A stretch of DNA of 64,000 nt from GCA-2737665 sp044344795 (GCA_044344795.1 JBIJCF010000005.1:52556-116555), one strand, 5' to 3'; positions 52,273 to 61,415 are shown, numbered from the stretch's first letter. Notes: a model not told the origin generated them from the letters alone. Translations and numbers: made by a program.

Positions 52273-52935
52273 ATGAGTGGTTCTTCATTTATTCCTTTCG
52301 CGCGATCTGTCATTACCGACGAACAAATTTTGGAGCAATCGAAATTGTTTTACACGCAAATGCAAACACGACGCAGTGTGCGACACTTTTCCGATCGTCC
52401 GGTTGACCATGAAGTGCTCGACCATATTATTCTTACCGCCGGCACAGCTCCTTCAGGCGCACACAAACAGCCCTGGCATTTTTGTGTTATTCGAGATCCG
52501 GACATGAAACGACAAATACGTGAAGCCGCGGAAAAAGAAGAATACGAAAGTTACAACGGGCGTATGACGGAGGAATGGTTGCGCGATTTGCAGCCGCTGG
52601 GAACCAATTGGCAAAAACCATTTTTAGAAATTGCTCCTGCGCTTATTGTTGTTTTTCGAAAGCCTTATGAATTGGTTGATGGAGTAAAGAAGAATAACTA
52701 TTACGTGAATGAATCCGTTGGATTAGCATGCGGTTTTTTACTCGCGGCCATTCATCAGGCAGGATTGGTTTCGCTAACACATACGCCAAGTCCTATGAAC
52801 TTTCTCACTCAATTGTTAAGGCGTCCTGAAAATGAAAAACCGCATTTGTTAATCCCCGTCGGACATGCTGCAGAGGACTGCGAAGTCCCCGATTTACACA
52901 GAAAGTCGCTAAATGAAATTGTAACCCACTATTAA
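52273..52935 (+). CDS. Iodotyrosine-deiodinase-like nitroreductase-fold flavoprotein
   Basis: 220 residues from the ATG at 52273. Nitroreductase-fold FMN enzyme. The sequence follows animal and bacterial iodotyrosine deiodinase (IYD) closely: RRSVRHFSDRPV (FMN phosphate), TAGTAPSGAHKQPW, then the active-site lid with E90, Y94 and K115 (EYESYNGRM; TNWQKPFL), which correspond to the Glu, Tyr and Lys that bind the zwitterion of halotyrosine in human IYD, and HLLIPVGHAAEDCEVPDLHRK at the end. IYD reductively removes iodide, and also bromide or chloride, from halotyrosines. Ordinary nitroreductases lack this triad. Monocistronic, divergent from purN. Confidence 0.9.
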   Translation: MSGSSFIPFARSVITDEQILEQSKLFYTQMQTRRSVRHFSDRPVDHEVLDHIILTAGTAPSGAHKQPWHFCVIRDPDMKRQIREAAEKEEYESYNGRMTEEWLRDLQPLGTNWQKPFLEIAPALIVVFRKPYELVDGVKKNNYYVNESVGLACGFLLAAIHQAGLVSLTHTPSPMNFLTQLLRRPENEKPHLLIPVGHAAEDCEVPDLHRKSLNEIVTHY

Positions 52936-52976
52936 TCAGTGTTTTAATTAATTTTTTGTTTTTGTCCGCATCCCTA

Positions 52977-52984
52977 TATCTTTG
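52977..52984 (+). promoter_or_regulatory. acpP promoter: -33 TTTG and -7 TATCTTTG
   Basis: TATCTTTG at 52977-52984 with TTTG at 52955-52958, 18 bases apart, the full two-part Bacteroidota consensus; acpP ATG is 31 bases downstream. Confidence 0.75.
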
Positions 52985-53015
52985 CATGCAACTTTTAACT
53001 TAAAAACAATACAAA

Positions 53016-53252
53016 ATGTCAGACATTTCAACAAAAGTGAAAGCGATCATCGTTGACAAATTAGGCGTTGACGAAAAAGAAGTTACTGAAAATGCCAGCT
53101 TCACCAACGACTTGGGCGCTGACTCACTCGACACAGTTGAATTAATCATGGAATTCGAGAAAGAATTCAACATTGCAATTCCTGATGATCAAGCCGAGAA
53201 GATCAACACCGTTGGAGAAGCGGTTAAATACATTCAGGAACACGCGAAGTAA
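53016..53252 (+). CDS. acpP: Acyl carrier protein
   Basis: 78 residues. Carries S37 in GADSLDTVELIMEFE, where 4'-phosphopantetheine is attached to hold growing acyl chains. Acidic helical protein of standard length. Followed after 30 bases by fabF, then rnc, the gene order of many bacteria; one operon with a strong promoter at 52955-52984. Confidence 0.97.
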   Translation: MSDISTKVKAIIVDKLGVDEKEVTENASFTNDLGADSLDTVELIMEFEKEFNIAIPDDQAEKINTVGEAVKYIQEHAK

Positions 53253-53282
53253 TTCTTCGACCTTTCACCAAACTTTCAGGGC

Positions 53283-54536
53283 ATGCAATTAAAGCGGGTG
53301 GTTATTACCGGGCTGGGCGGAATTACGCCGCTTGGTAACAATGTACAGGATTTCTGGACTAATCTGGTAGCCGGCGTCAGTGGCGCTGCGCCCATTACGC
53401 ATTTTGATGCCTCTAAATTCAAAACTCGTTTTGCGTGCGAAGTCAAAGGCTTCAATCCGGAAGAGTATTTTGATAGAAAAGAAGCCCGAAAGCTGGATCC
53501 TTTTTGCCATTACGGCATCGCCGCAGCTGTTCAGGCTGTAGGCGATGCCGGACTGGAAAACGGCAACATCGATAAAACTCGTGTTGGTGTTATTTGGGGT
53601 TCCGGAATTGGTGGTTTAAAGACTTTTCAGGATGAATGTTTCGGATTTGCAAAAGGCGACGGTACTCCGCGCTTTAATCCGTTCTTCATTCCTAAAATGA
53701 TCGCCGATATTTGCGCCGGTCATATTTCTATGCGGTTCGGCTATCACGGGCCCAATTACACCACGGTAAGTGCTTGTGCTTCTTCTACCAACGCGTTAAT
53801 TGATGCGTTTACGTACATCCGTTTGGGGAAAGCCAATGTTATTGTTACCGGTGGTTCTGAAGCTGCAATTAATGAAGCCGGTATTGGTGGATTTAACGCA
53901 GCACAAGCCATGAGTACACGCAACGATGATCCTGCAGGCGCTTCTCGTCCTTACGACAAAGAACGCGACGGATTTGTGTTAGGTGAAGGCGGTGCTTGTT
54001 TGATTTTCGAAGAACTTGAACACGCTAAGGCTCGTGGTGCGAAAATTTATGCAGAAGTTGTTGGCGGCGGCATGAGTGCAGATGCGCATCATATCACGGC
54101 TCCACATCCGGAAGGTTTGGGCGCTGCATTGGTTATGCGTAATGCGTTGGAAGACGCGGGCATGAAGCCGGAAGAAATTGATTACATCAACACCCACGGC
54201 ACTTCTACGCCATTGGGTGATACTGCTGAATTGAAAGCGATTGCTGCCGTATTCGGTGAGCATGCTTTTAAAATGAACATCAGCGCTACCAAATCCATGA
54301 CCGGCCACTTGTTAGGTGCAGCAGGCGCATTGGAAGCAATGGCAACTGTACTGGCGGTTAAAAACGATATCATTCCTCCAACGATCAATCATGTGAATGA
54401 TGATCCGGAAGTTGATCCGCGCTTTAACCTGACTTTCAATAAAGCACAACACCGTACCGTGAATGCTGCTATCAGCAATACGTTCGGTTTTGGCGGGCAC
54501 AATGCTGCAGTGGTAGTTAAGAAGTACAAGGGCTAA
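53283..54536 (+). CDS. fabF: 3-oxoacyl-ACP synthase II
   Basis: 417 residues. Thiolase-fold condensing enzyme that elongates acyl-ACP with malonyl-ACP. Catalytic C165 in VSACASS, histidines in NTHGTSTPLGD and SMTGHLLGAAG, and the lysine SATKSMTG; C-terminal NTFGFGGHNA. Normal length. Middle gene of acpP-fabF-rnc. Confidence 0.97.
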   Translation: MQLKRVVITGLGGITPLGNNVQDFWTNLVAGVSGAAPITHFDASKFKTRFACEVKGFNPEEYFDRKEARKLDPFCHYGIAAAVQAVGDAGLENGNIDKTRVGVIWGSGIGGLKTFQDECFGFAKGDGTPRFNPFFIPKMIADICAGHISMRFGYHGPNYTTVSACASSTNALIDAFTYIRLGKANVIVTGGSEAAINEAGIGGFNAAQAMSTRNDDPAGASRPYDKERDGFVLGEGGACLIFEELEHAKARGAKIYAEVVGGGMSADAHHITAPHPEGLGAALVMRNALEDAGMKPEEIDYINTHGTSTPLGDTAELKAIAAVFGEHAFKMNISATKSMTGHLLGAAGALEAMATVLAVKNDIIPPTINHVNDDPEVDPRFNLTFNKAQHRTVNAAISNTFGFGGHNAAVVVKKYKG

Positions 54537-54541
54537 TCGCT

Positions 54542-55264
54542 TTGATCCAAACCTTACAAGACTTATTCGAGAACGGGCGCGATAAGGATTTGCGCCGATC
54601 GTTAAGCAACTTGTTAGGATTTCGTCCCGGCAATCTCAGTATTTATCGCAAGGCTTTCACGCACAGTTCGGCGGCGAATTTGTCCAAAATTTCAGGGCAA
54701 CCCGTAGAAAGTTACGAACGCCTGGAATTCCTTGGTGACGCGGTTTTGGGCGCTGTCATTGCCGACTATCTTTTCAAGAAATTTCCTTTTAAAGACGAAG
54801 GCTTTTTAACGAAAATGCGCTCGCGCATTGTGAGTAGGCAAACGCTAGGAAAATTGGCCGTGAAATTCGGTATTCAGGATTTTATTTCTGCCGAAAGCGG
54901 ATTAGCGGGAAGAAGCCATTCCATTAACGGCGATGTTTTTGAAGCTTTAATTGGCGCTATCTACATGGACAAAGGCTATGCATTCACCGCCAAGTTCATC
55001 AATCGCACCATTCTGAAATACCACCTCGATATCGACGAAATTGAAAATACGGACACGGATTTCAAGTCGAAACTGATTGAATGGGCGCAGAAAAACAAAA
55101 AAGAGCTGCGTTTTCGTTTGGTGGACGAAGAAGGCACAGGACACCAGAAGCTATACGCAGTGCAGGTTACCATTGATGGAGAAGCCTACGGAGAAGCCCG
55201 TCATACCTCGAAAAAACGCGCCGAGCAGGAAGCGGCCGGCCATTGTTTAGATCGCCTCTCCTAA
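54542..55264 (+). CDS. rnc: Ribonuclease III
   Basis: 240 residues, start taken as TTG at 54542 because no ATG or GTG in frame precedes the conserved domain; 5 bases after fabF. RNase III signature ERLEFLGDAVLGAVIADYLF with the catalytic Glu and Asp, the second acidic pair in NGDVFEALIGAIYMD, and a dsRNA-binding domain (about 170-238: DFKSKLIEWAQKNKKELRF ... SKKRAEQEAAGHCL). It cuts double-stranded RNA in rRNA processing and mRNA control. Last gene of the fatty-acid operon. Confidence 0.95.
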   Translation: MIQTLQDLFENGRDKDLRRSLSNLLGFRPGNLSIYRKAFTHSSAANLSKISGQPVESYERLEFLGDAVLGAVIADYLFKKFPFKDEGFLTKMRSRIVSRQTLGKLAVKFGIQDFISAESGLAGRSHSINGDVFEALIGAIYMDKGYAFTAKFINRTILKYHLDIDEIENTDTDFKSKLIEWAQKNKKELRFRLVDEEGTGHQKLYAVQVTIDGEAYGEARHTSKKRAEQEAAGHCLDRLS

Positions 55265-55315
55265 ACAGATTTAGCGATTTTTTAACACGAAATCCACAAT
55301 TTTCGGGCAACTTAG

Positions 55316-55348
55316 GCAACCTTTTACCGTCATCATAGCGTAAAAGGT
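55316..55348 (+). promoter_or_regulatory. Possible ECF-type promoter and inverted repeat upstream of the sigma factor gene
   Basis: GCAACC at 55316-55321 with CGTA at 55339-55342 resembles an ECF -35 (AAC) and -10 (CGT) pair, 18 bases between AAC and CGT, which is somewhat long. The same stretch holds an inverted repeat ACCTTTTAC (55319-55327) and GTAAAAGGT (55340-55348). A similar GGCAAC ... CGTCT lies before porP. Autoregulation is inference. Confidence 0.35.
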
Positions 55349-55369
55349 AACGAACAACCAATCAGGTTT

Positions 55370-55948
55370 ATGACCGATCACGAATTGATAGCGGGGTGTT
55401 TACGTCAGGACAGAACTTGTCAGGAGGCGCTGTACAAGCGTTTTTACGGCAAGATGCTGGGTGTAACCATGCGCTACGCTCGCGATCGCGATGAGGCTCG
55501 TGACATGTTGCAGGAAGGGTTCATTAAAGTGTTTACATCAATTTCCAACTTCTCCGGAAAGGGTTCTTTTGAAGGATGGGTGCGAAGAATTGTAGTCAAC
55601 ACGTCCATTGATCATCTTCGGAAAAACAAACACGAGTACATGATTGTATCCACCGTTCATTCCCGCGACGGCGATTTGCCCGATGCTATTGAAGAAGCCG
55701 ATGAAAACGAATTGCTTCAACTCAGCGAAGAGCAACTGATCGCCTGCATACAGCAGTTAAGCCCTGCATACCGTGCGGTGTTTAACTTGTATGTGATGGA
55801 AAATCTTCCGCACAAGGAAATTTCCGAACGCCTGGGCATCAGCGAAGGAACTTCTAAATCCAACTTGGCAAAAGCTCGTTACCAACTGAAAAAAATCCTG
55901 TATCAAAAAATTCGAACATCGCATGGAGAACAGACATTTACACGATGA
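55370..55948 (+). CDS. ECF-type RNA polymerase sigma factor
   Basis: 192 residues. Sigma-70 region 2 (about 20-90: ALYKRFYGKMLGVTMRYARDRDEARDMLQEGFIKVF, RRIVVNTSIDHLRK) and region 4 helix-turn-helix (about 120-185: LIACIQQLSPAYRAVFNLYVMENLPHKEISERLGISEGTSKSNLAKAR). No regions 1 or 3, hence ECF class. The next gene overlaps its end by 26 bases and encodes a single-pass membrane protein, the usual place of an anti-sigma factor. It would direct genes such as porP next to it. Confidence 0.93.
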   Translation: MTDHELIAGCLRQDRTCQEALYKRFYGKMLGVTMRYARDRDEARDMLQEGFIKVFTSISNFSGKGSFEGWVRRIVVNTSIDHLRKNKHEYMIVSTVHSRDGDLPDAIEEADENELLQLSEEQLIACIQQLSPAYRAVFNLYVMENLPHKEISERLGISEGTSKSNLAKARYQLKKILYQKIRTSHGEQTFTR

Positions 55949-56594
55949 CCAGCTCTTCCGGCAGTTGAACGAACGGTTGGGTGACTACGAGGCTCCTTAT
56001 GAGGCGGCTGACTGGGACGCTATGAATCGCTCGCTGGATCAACTGCCTAAGTCAAACCGCTTTCGATGGAAATTTTCATTGAATAACATCCTGATTGTAT
56101 TGGGCATTACGGGCTTATCCATTACCGGATATCTCGTGGGCAAATCCAGTGCAGGTGTAGAGCAACAAGCGCCAATCCCGGCTTCAGAAGCGGCATTCAA
56201 TACAACTTCTTCTGCACCGGCCATGACGGTGAATGCGCCGGCGACAACAACCGACCACAATGTGGTTAACGAAACGGAAACAGTTGCTGCGACAACTCCT
56301 TCCGTTGTGAACACATCAAAAAAGCAGTCGCCGGAAAGCCGCTCCGATCTTCGCTTTGGTGATCAGATCGATCCATTAAAAGGATTCGTGAAACCAACAC
56401 ATGAAGACCCGACTGTGATCAGCAAAGTAGATAGCGGAAAGAAAATTGAAGTGTACTACGACATTGAAAATGGCAAAGTCACTCCAATTGTTGTTCCTCA
56501 AAAGGATAACGCTACCGACGACGTGACACCGAAGGATGCTCCTGTAGGTCCCGCCAGTGAAGGTCGCGCTGCATTCGGCGACGATCGTCAATAA
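55923..56594 (+). CDS. Single-pass membrane protein, probable anti-sigma factor
   Basis: 223 residues. A short acidic cytoplasmic N-terminus (MENRHLHDDQLFRQLNERLGDYEAP), one membrane helix at about 54-72 (NNILIVLGITGLSITGYLVG), then ~150 residues of low-complexity Ala/Thr/Ser/Pro-rich periplasmic sequence with a DPLKGFVKP core. No known anti-sigma zinc motif is present. Because it starts inside the sigma gene (26-base overlap), its product is probably made with the sigma factor and holds it at the membrane. The role is inferred from position. Confidence 0.65.
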   Translation: MENRHLHDDQLFRQLNERLGDYEAPYEAADWDAMNRSLDQLPKSNRFRWKFSLNNILIVLGITGLSITGYLVGKSSAGVEQQAPIPASEAAFNTTSSAPAMTVNAPATTTDHNVVNETETVAATTPSVVNTSKKQSPESRSDLRFGDQIDPLKGFVKPTHEDPTVISKVDSGKKIEVYYDIENGKVTPIVVPQKDNATDDVTPKDAPVGPASEGRAAFGDDRQ

Positions 56595-56614
56595 GCATTA
56601 TTACATCGCCACAG

Positions 56615-56640
56615 GCAACGCGTAGGCAAACCCGTCGTCT
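56615..56640 (+). promoter_or_regulatory. Possible ECF-type promoter before porP
   Basis: GGCAAC at 56614-56619 and CGTCT at 56636-56640, 16 bases apart; compare 55316-55342. Tentative. Confidence 0.3.
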
Positions 56641-56664
56641 GATTATCGGCTAAACACTCTTCTC

Positions 56665-57627
56665 ATGAAACACATGTACAACATGGCAATGCTGTGTCTG
56701 ATCGGCACGTTGCTATCCACCAAAATATTCGCACAAGATCCGGAGTTCACGCAGTTTTATGCGAATCCGCTGTATCTCAATCCTGCATTAGCGGGAAATA
56801 AAATTTGTACGCGCGTCGGTATCAACTACCGCGCTCAATGGCCCAACATTCACGGTACGTACAACACAACAGGTTTTTACATCGACAAATTAGTGCACCA
56901 GGTTAAAGGCGGTATCGGCCTTGTTGCTATGCACGACCGCGCAGGAAAAGGAACGCTGAATACTACAGGCGTTGGTTTAATTTATGCACCGCATGTTAAA
57001 ATTAATCGCAATACGACGTGGACTGTCGCCCTTCAAGCGGGGTACTGGCAAAAATCATTGAACGTAGAAAATTTGAACTTCGGTGATGAGATTGATCCTC
57101 ACCGCGGTTATATTTTTAATACGCAAGAGCAGCTACAATCGGCTGCTGTAGGCAACTTCGACCTCTCTGCAGGAACAGTACTCACCATGAAACATTTTTT
57201 TGTCGGCGGTGCAGTGCATCATATTCTTGAACCGAACGAAAGTTTTCTCGAAGGCAACAGTCCGTTGCCGCGTAAATATACGGTGCATGCCGGCGGCATT
57301 ATTCGTACTTCGAAAAGTCATGATGGTGATTCTTACATTTCACCCAACATCATGTATCGTCAACAAGGCAATTTCCAGCAATTCAATTTAGGCGTGTATT
57401 TAAAACGCGAATCTATTGTAGGTGGCTTGTGGTACCGCGGCAACGATGCGTTTATTGTGTTTCTCGGTTTGGAAAAAGAACGCATGCGTATCGGATACAG
57501 TTATGACGTTACGGTTTCTCGCTTGACGAATGCATCTGCAGGTGCACATGAAATTTCGCTCGGTTATCAATTCTCGTGCAAAATGCCGAGTAAAAAATAT
57601 CGTCCGGGCATCTGCCCGAGCTGGTGA
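56665..57627 (+). CDS. PorP/SprF family type IX secretion membrane protein
   Basis: 320 residues. Signal peptide MKHMYNMAMLCLIGTLLSTKIFA; the mature part starts with the family signature DPEFTQFYANPLYLNPALAG and continues as an outer-membrane beta-barrel with alternating strands (GGIGLVAMHDRAGKGTLN; HFFVGGAVHHILEPNESFL; SIVGGLWYRGNDAFIVFLGL) and ends with a Cys-containing tail (QFSCKMPSKK). PorP/SprF proteins work with T9SS, often with surface adhesins and gliding. Downstream of a sigma/anti-sigma pair, and followed by a terminator. Confidence 0.93.
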   Translation: MKHMYNMAMLCLIGTLLSTKIFAQDPEFTQFYANPLYLNPALAGNKICTRVGINYRAQWPNIHGTYNTTGFYIDKLVHQVKGGIGLVAMHDRAGKGTLNTTGVGLIYAPHVKINRNTTWTVALQAGYWQKSLNVENLNFGDEIDPHRGYIFNTQEQLQSAAVGNFDLSAGTVLTMKHFFVGGAVHHILEPNESFLEGNSPLPRKYTVHAGGIIRTSKSHDGDSYISPNIMYRQQGNFQQFNLGVYLKRESIVGGLWYRGNDAFIVFLGLEKERMRIGYSYDVTVSRLTNASAGAHEISLGYQFSCKMPSKKYRPGICPSW

Positions 57628-57648
57628 TTGTTCGATTAGTTAGGTGTG

Positions 57649-57689
57649 ATCCGTCGTAACTGCTTGGTGTTGCGGCGGATTTCTTTTTT
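57649..57689 (+). terminator. Intrinsic terminator of porP
   Basis: 12-bp stem ATCCGTCGTAAC/GTTGCGGCGGAT (two G-U), 8-base loop, then TTCTTTTTT. 21 bases after the porP stop. Confidence 0.82.
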
Positions 57690-57752
57690 GCATTATACTG
57701 AAATTATTCCCGTTAAAAAGGAACGTCTTGTGTAACGTATCTTTATCCGCTC

Positions 57753-59570
57753 ATGTCCGATAACGTTCCGTTAAAAGAGTCTATCCTTTCCTTGCCTGAT
57801 GCACCCGGTGTGTATCAGTACTATGACGCAGCTGGAGCCATTCTGTATATCGGCAAAGCGAAGAATTTAAAAAAGCGCGTTTCCTCCTATTTCACGGCGC
57901 AAGACAAACACTCGGGCAAGACGCAGGTGCTGGTAAAAAAAATTCATTCGCTTCAATTTATCATGGTGGAAAGCGAGCTGGATGCGTTATTGCTGGAGAA
58001 CAATTTAATCAAGAAGTATCAGCCTCCGTATAACATCCGACTCAAAGACGACAAAACGTATCCGTGGATTTGTATCAGTAACGAACGCTTTCCACGTATC
58101 TTTCCCACGCGGCACGTGGACAAACAACAAGGGCAATATTTCGGACCATATGGCAATGTGAAAGTGATGTACACCGTATTGGATCTGATTAAAGCGATGT
58201 ATCCGTTACGTAATTGTCGCTTGAATCTTGCGCAACAACACATTGATGCCGGCAAGTACAAAGTGTGTTTAGAATATCATATCGGCAACTGCCTCGGACC
58301 GTGCGAAAATCATCAAAGCGAAAACGACTACAACACCGCTATTCGCCAAATCAAGGACATTTTAAAAGGAAACCTAACCGCGGTTAATAAACAGTTGCGG
58401 GAGCTGATGCACACTTACGCTGCCGAGTTACAATTTGAACGGGCACAGAGCGTGAAAGAAAAAATTGATGCGCTGGAATCGTATCAAAGTAAATCTACCG
58501 TTGTTTCACCTACCATTACCAACGTGGATGTGTGCGCGTTCCGTTCCGACGACAAAAGCGGTTATGCCAACTTCTTGAAAGTGGTGGACGGCGCAATTGT
58601 TCAGGCGCATACCATTGAAATGAAAAAGCGACTCGATGAATCCGATCCGGAATTGTTGCAGTTGGCCATCGTTGAATTTCGAGAACGCTTCGAGAGTCAT
58701 GCGGATGAAGTAATCGTGCCATTTTTTCCCGAAGTGCAATTGCCGGAAGTTTCTTTTCATGTGCCTCAACGCGGAGACAAAAAGAAATTGCTCGAACTTT
58801 CCGAACGTAACCTCGATTACTATATCAAGGAAAAATCGAAAAAGGAAGAACTGGTTGATCCCGAACGGCACACCAATCGCATCATGCAAACGATGATGAA
58901 AGATTTGCGCTTGTCCGAAGAACCGCGCCACATCGAGTGTTTCGACAATTCCAACTTTCAGGGAACAGATGCTGTTTCGGCAATGGTAGTTTTTCGTGAC
59001 GGGAAACCGAGCAAAAAGGACTATCGCATTTTTAATGTGAAAACCGTCGAAGGTCCTGATGATTTCGCCACCATGCGCGAAGTTATTTTCCGTCGTTACA
59101 AACGCGTTTCGGAAGAAGCATTGGAATTTCCGCAGCTCGTCATTATCGACGGAGGCAAAGGTCAACTTTCTGCCGCTATGGACGCGCTGGAGGAATTGGG
59201 CTTGCGCGGAAAAATGGCGGTCATCGGTATTGCGAAACGCTTAGAGGAAATTTATTATCCCGGCGATTCTATCCCGATGTACCTCGATAAAAAATCGGAA
59301 TCCTTGCGCATCATTCAACATGCACGCGACGAAGCGCACCGCTTTGGTATTACCAAACACCGTAAAAAACGCAGCAAATCGGTTATTAAAACCGAACTCA
59401 CACAAATTGCGGGCATCAGCGATACTTCGGCTCAAAAGCTCCTGCGCGAATTCGGTTCCGTGCAACGTATTAAAAATGCCAACGCGGATGAACTCGCCGC
59501 AGTCGTTGGTCCTGCAAAAGCGCAACTGGTAGTCAAGCACTTCCAACAGCCCGACTCTCCACGTTCCTAG
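57753..59570 (+). CDS. uvrC: Excinuclease ABC subunit C
   Basis: 605 residues. N-terminal GIY-YIG nuclease (PGVYQYYDAAGAILYIGKAKNL), a UVR coiled domain (MHTYAAELQFERAQSVKEKIDALE), the RNase H-like second nuclease (IECFDNSNFQGTDAVSAMVVF, PQLVIIDGGKGQLSAAM) and a C-terminal helix-hairpin-helix region (IAGISDTSAQKLLREFGS). It makes both incisions in nucleotide excision repair after UvrAB. A -7-like TATCTTTA lies 7 bases before the ATG at 57753. Confidence 0.97.
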   Translation: MSDNVPLKESILSLPDAPGVYQYYDAAGAILYIGKAKNLKKRVSSYFTAQDKHSGKTQVLVKKIHSLQFIMVESELDALLLENNLIKKYQPPYNIRLKDDKTYPWICISNERFPRIFPTRHVDKQQGQYFGPYGNVKVMYTVLDLIKAMYPLRNCRLNLAQQHIDAGKYKVCLEYHIGNCLGPCENHQSENDYNTAIRQIKDILKGNLTAVNKQLRELMHTYAAELQFERAQSVKEKIDALESYQSKSTVVSPTITNVDVCAFRSDDKSGYANFLKVVDGAIVQAHTIEMKKRLDESDPELLQLAIVEFRERFESHADEVIVPFFPEVQLPEVSFHVPQRGDKKKLLELSERNLDYYIKEKSKKEELVDPERHTNRIMQTMMKDLRLSEEPRHIECFDNSNFQGTDAVSAMVVFRDGKPSKKDYRIFNVKTVEGPDDFATMREVIFRRYKRVSEEALEFPQLVIIDGGKGQLSAAMDALEELGLRGKMAVIGIAKRLEEIYYPGDSIPMYLDKKSESLRIIQHARDEAHRFGITKHRKKRSKSVIKTELTQIAGISDTSAQKLLREFGSVQRIKNANADELAAVVGPAKAQLVVKHFQQPDSPRS

Positions 59571-59610
59571 AAACGCGGGAATGCCTATCTTTACGCCACA
59601 TTTTCCATTT

Positions 59611-61128
59611 ATGACTCATCAACTTTCAGAACAAGAAATTGTTCGCCGTCAAAAGCTCGACCAACTCCGCGCAGCAGGTATCAATCCGTATCCTGCAGAA
59701 GAATTTACCATCAACGCCACCGCGGCCGATATACACGAAAATTACGAACGCGATAAAACCAACTACAAAGACATTTCCATCGCAGGACGCATCATGAGTG
59801 TGCGCGTGATGGGCAATGCGTCTTTCGCGGAAATTCAAGATCAAACCGGACGCATTCAAATTTATGTGCGTCGCGATGACATCTGTCCCGGCGAAGATAA
59901 ATCCATGTACAACACGGTATTCAAAAAACTGTTGGACATCGGCGACATCATCGGCATCACAGGTTATGTGTTCACGACTCAAGTTGGTGAAATTTCAATT
60001 CACGTCACTTCTTTGAAGTTGTTATCCAAAGCCTTGCGTCCATTGCCGATTGTAAAAACCGACGAATCCGGAAATACGTTTGATGCGGTTACTGATCCCG
60101 AATTCCGCTACCGTCAACGCTATGCGGATTTGTTGATCAACGCTAACGTGAAGGACACTTTTGTGAAGCGCACAAAAATGATGAATGCCATTCGCGAGCA
60201 CCTGAATAATTTAGGACTACTCGAAGTGGACACGCCCGTGTTGCAACCTATTCCCGGCGGGGCAGCGGCGCGTCCGTTTGTTACGCACCACAACGCGCTC
60301 GACGTGCCGTTCTATCTACGTATCGCGAACGAATTGTATTTGAAGCGTCTCGTAGTTGGCGGTTTCGACGGCGTGTATGAATTCTCCCGCAACTTCCGCA
60401 ACGAAGGCATGGACCGCACGCACAATCCGGAGTTTACCGTGTTGGAATTTTACGTGGCGTATCGCGATTACGAATGGATGATGAAAACCTGCGAAACCAT
60501 GTTGGAAAAAGTGGCGCTGGCATTGCACGGCACCACCGAAGTTCCTATGGGCGATAAAGCCATCAACTTCGCTGCGCCTTTCAAGCGTATTACCTTATTC
60601 GATGCCATCAAAGAACACACCGGCATTGACGTTACTGCACTCAACGACGAAGAGCTGAAAACTGCAGCACGTAACCTCGGTTGCAATATCGACAACACCA
60701 TGGGACGCGGTAAAATTATTGACGCCATTTTTGGTGACAAGTGCGAAGGCACTTACGTGCAGCCTACGTTCATCACCGACTATCCCGTGGAGATGAGTCC
60801 GTTAACCAAAAAGCACCGCAGCAAAGAAGGACTCGTAGAACGTTTTGAGTTAATGGTCAACGGCAAAGAGTTGGCGAATGCTTACAGCGAGTTGAACGAC
60901 CCTGTTGATCAGCGCGAGCGTTTTGAAGAACAAGTAAAACTCATGGAACGCGGCGACGATGAAGCCATGTACATCGATCACGACTTTTTACGCGCGTTGG
61001 AATACGGCATGCCACCAACGGCCGGTATCGGCATTGGCATCGATCGTTTAACTATGATCATGACCAACAACGCATCCATACAAGACGTTTTGTTCTTCCC
61101 GCAAATGCGTCCCGAAAAGTGGGATTAA
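59611..61128 (+). CDS. lysS: Lysine--tRNA ligase (class II)
   Basis: 505 residues from the ATG at 59611; an upstream ATG at 59581 is rejected because a -7-like TATCTTTA lies at 59586-59593. N-terminal OB-fold (about 60-160: ISIAGRIMSVRVMGNASFAEIQDQTGRIQIYVR) binds the anticodon; the catalytic domain has motif 2 FRNEGMDRTHNPEFTVLEFY and motif 3 GMPPTAGIGIGIDRLTM. A bacterial-type LysRS of normal length. The gap to uvrC is 40 bases, with no terminator between them. Confidence 0.97.
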   Translation: MTHQLSEQEIVRRQKLDQLRAAGINPYPAEEFTINATAADIHENYERDKTNYKDISIAGRIMSVRVMGNASFAEIQDQTGRIQIYVRRDDICPGEDKSMYNTVFKKLLDIGDIIGITGYVFTTQVGEISIHVTSLKLLSKALRPLPIVKTDESGNTFDAVTDPEFRYRQRYADLLINANVKDTFVKRTKMMNAIREHLNNLGLLEVDTPVLQPIPGGAAARPFVTHHNALDVPFYLRIANELYLKRLVVGGFDGVYEFSRNFRNEGMDRTHNPEFTVLEFYVAYRDYEWMMKTCETMLEKVALALHGTTEVPMGDKAINFAAPFKRITLFDAIKEHTGIDVTALNDEELKTAARNLGCNIDNTMGRGKIIDAIFGDKCEGTYVQPTFITDYPVEMSPLTKKHRSKEGLVERFELMVNGKELANAYSELNDPVDQRERFEEQVKLMERGDDEAMYIDHDFLRALEYGMPPTAGIGIGIDRLTMIMTNNASIQDVLFFPQMRPEKWD

Positions 61129-61150
61129 TACTAACCGTGCTTACGAAATA

Positions 61151-61178
61151 AAAAATGCTCCGCTTTGGAGCATTTTTT
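61151..61178 (+). terminator. Intrinsic terminator of lysS
   Basis: 11-bp stem AAAAATGCTCC/GGAGCATTTTT, loop GCTTT, T-run. The symmetric A/T ends may also serve the minus strand. The 238 bases beyond it hold no gene I can see. Confidence 0.87.
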
Positions 61179-61415
61179 GTTAGTGAGTGTGCCCTCCTCC
61201 GGAAAGGCGTCATTGGAAGACCTGTTATAATAACCCATAACACCTTCGCCAGTTAAACAGTATTCTATCATCTGTTTAATGGAGGATTGATTCATGTCTC
61301 ACAAGTTTCGCAGCCAGGTGAACGGCCGGACTCTTTAATTAAATTATAGCTTCGAAGCATCAATCGTTCGAAGTGCGATTTTAGGGCTGCGCGCAGGAGT
61401 ACTGTCAAAGTACAT

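Noticed and set aside
58506..59165. 219-codon open frame antisense to uvrC
   Set aside because: Phe/His-rich shadow of a real gene with full uvrC homology on the other strand; no promoter or domain.
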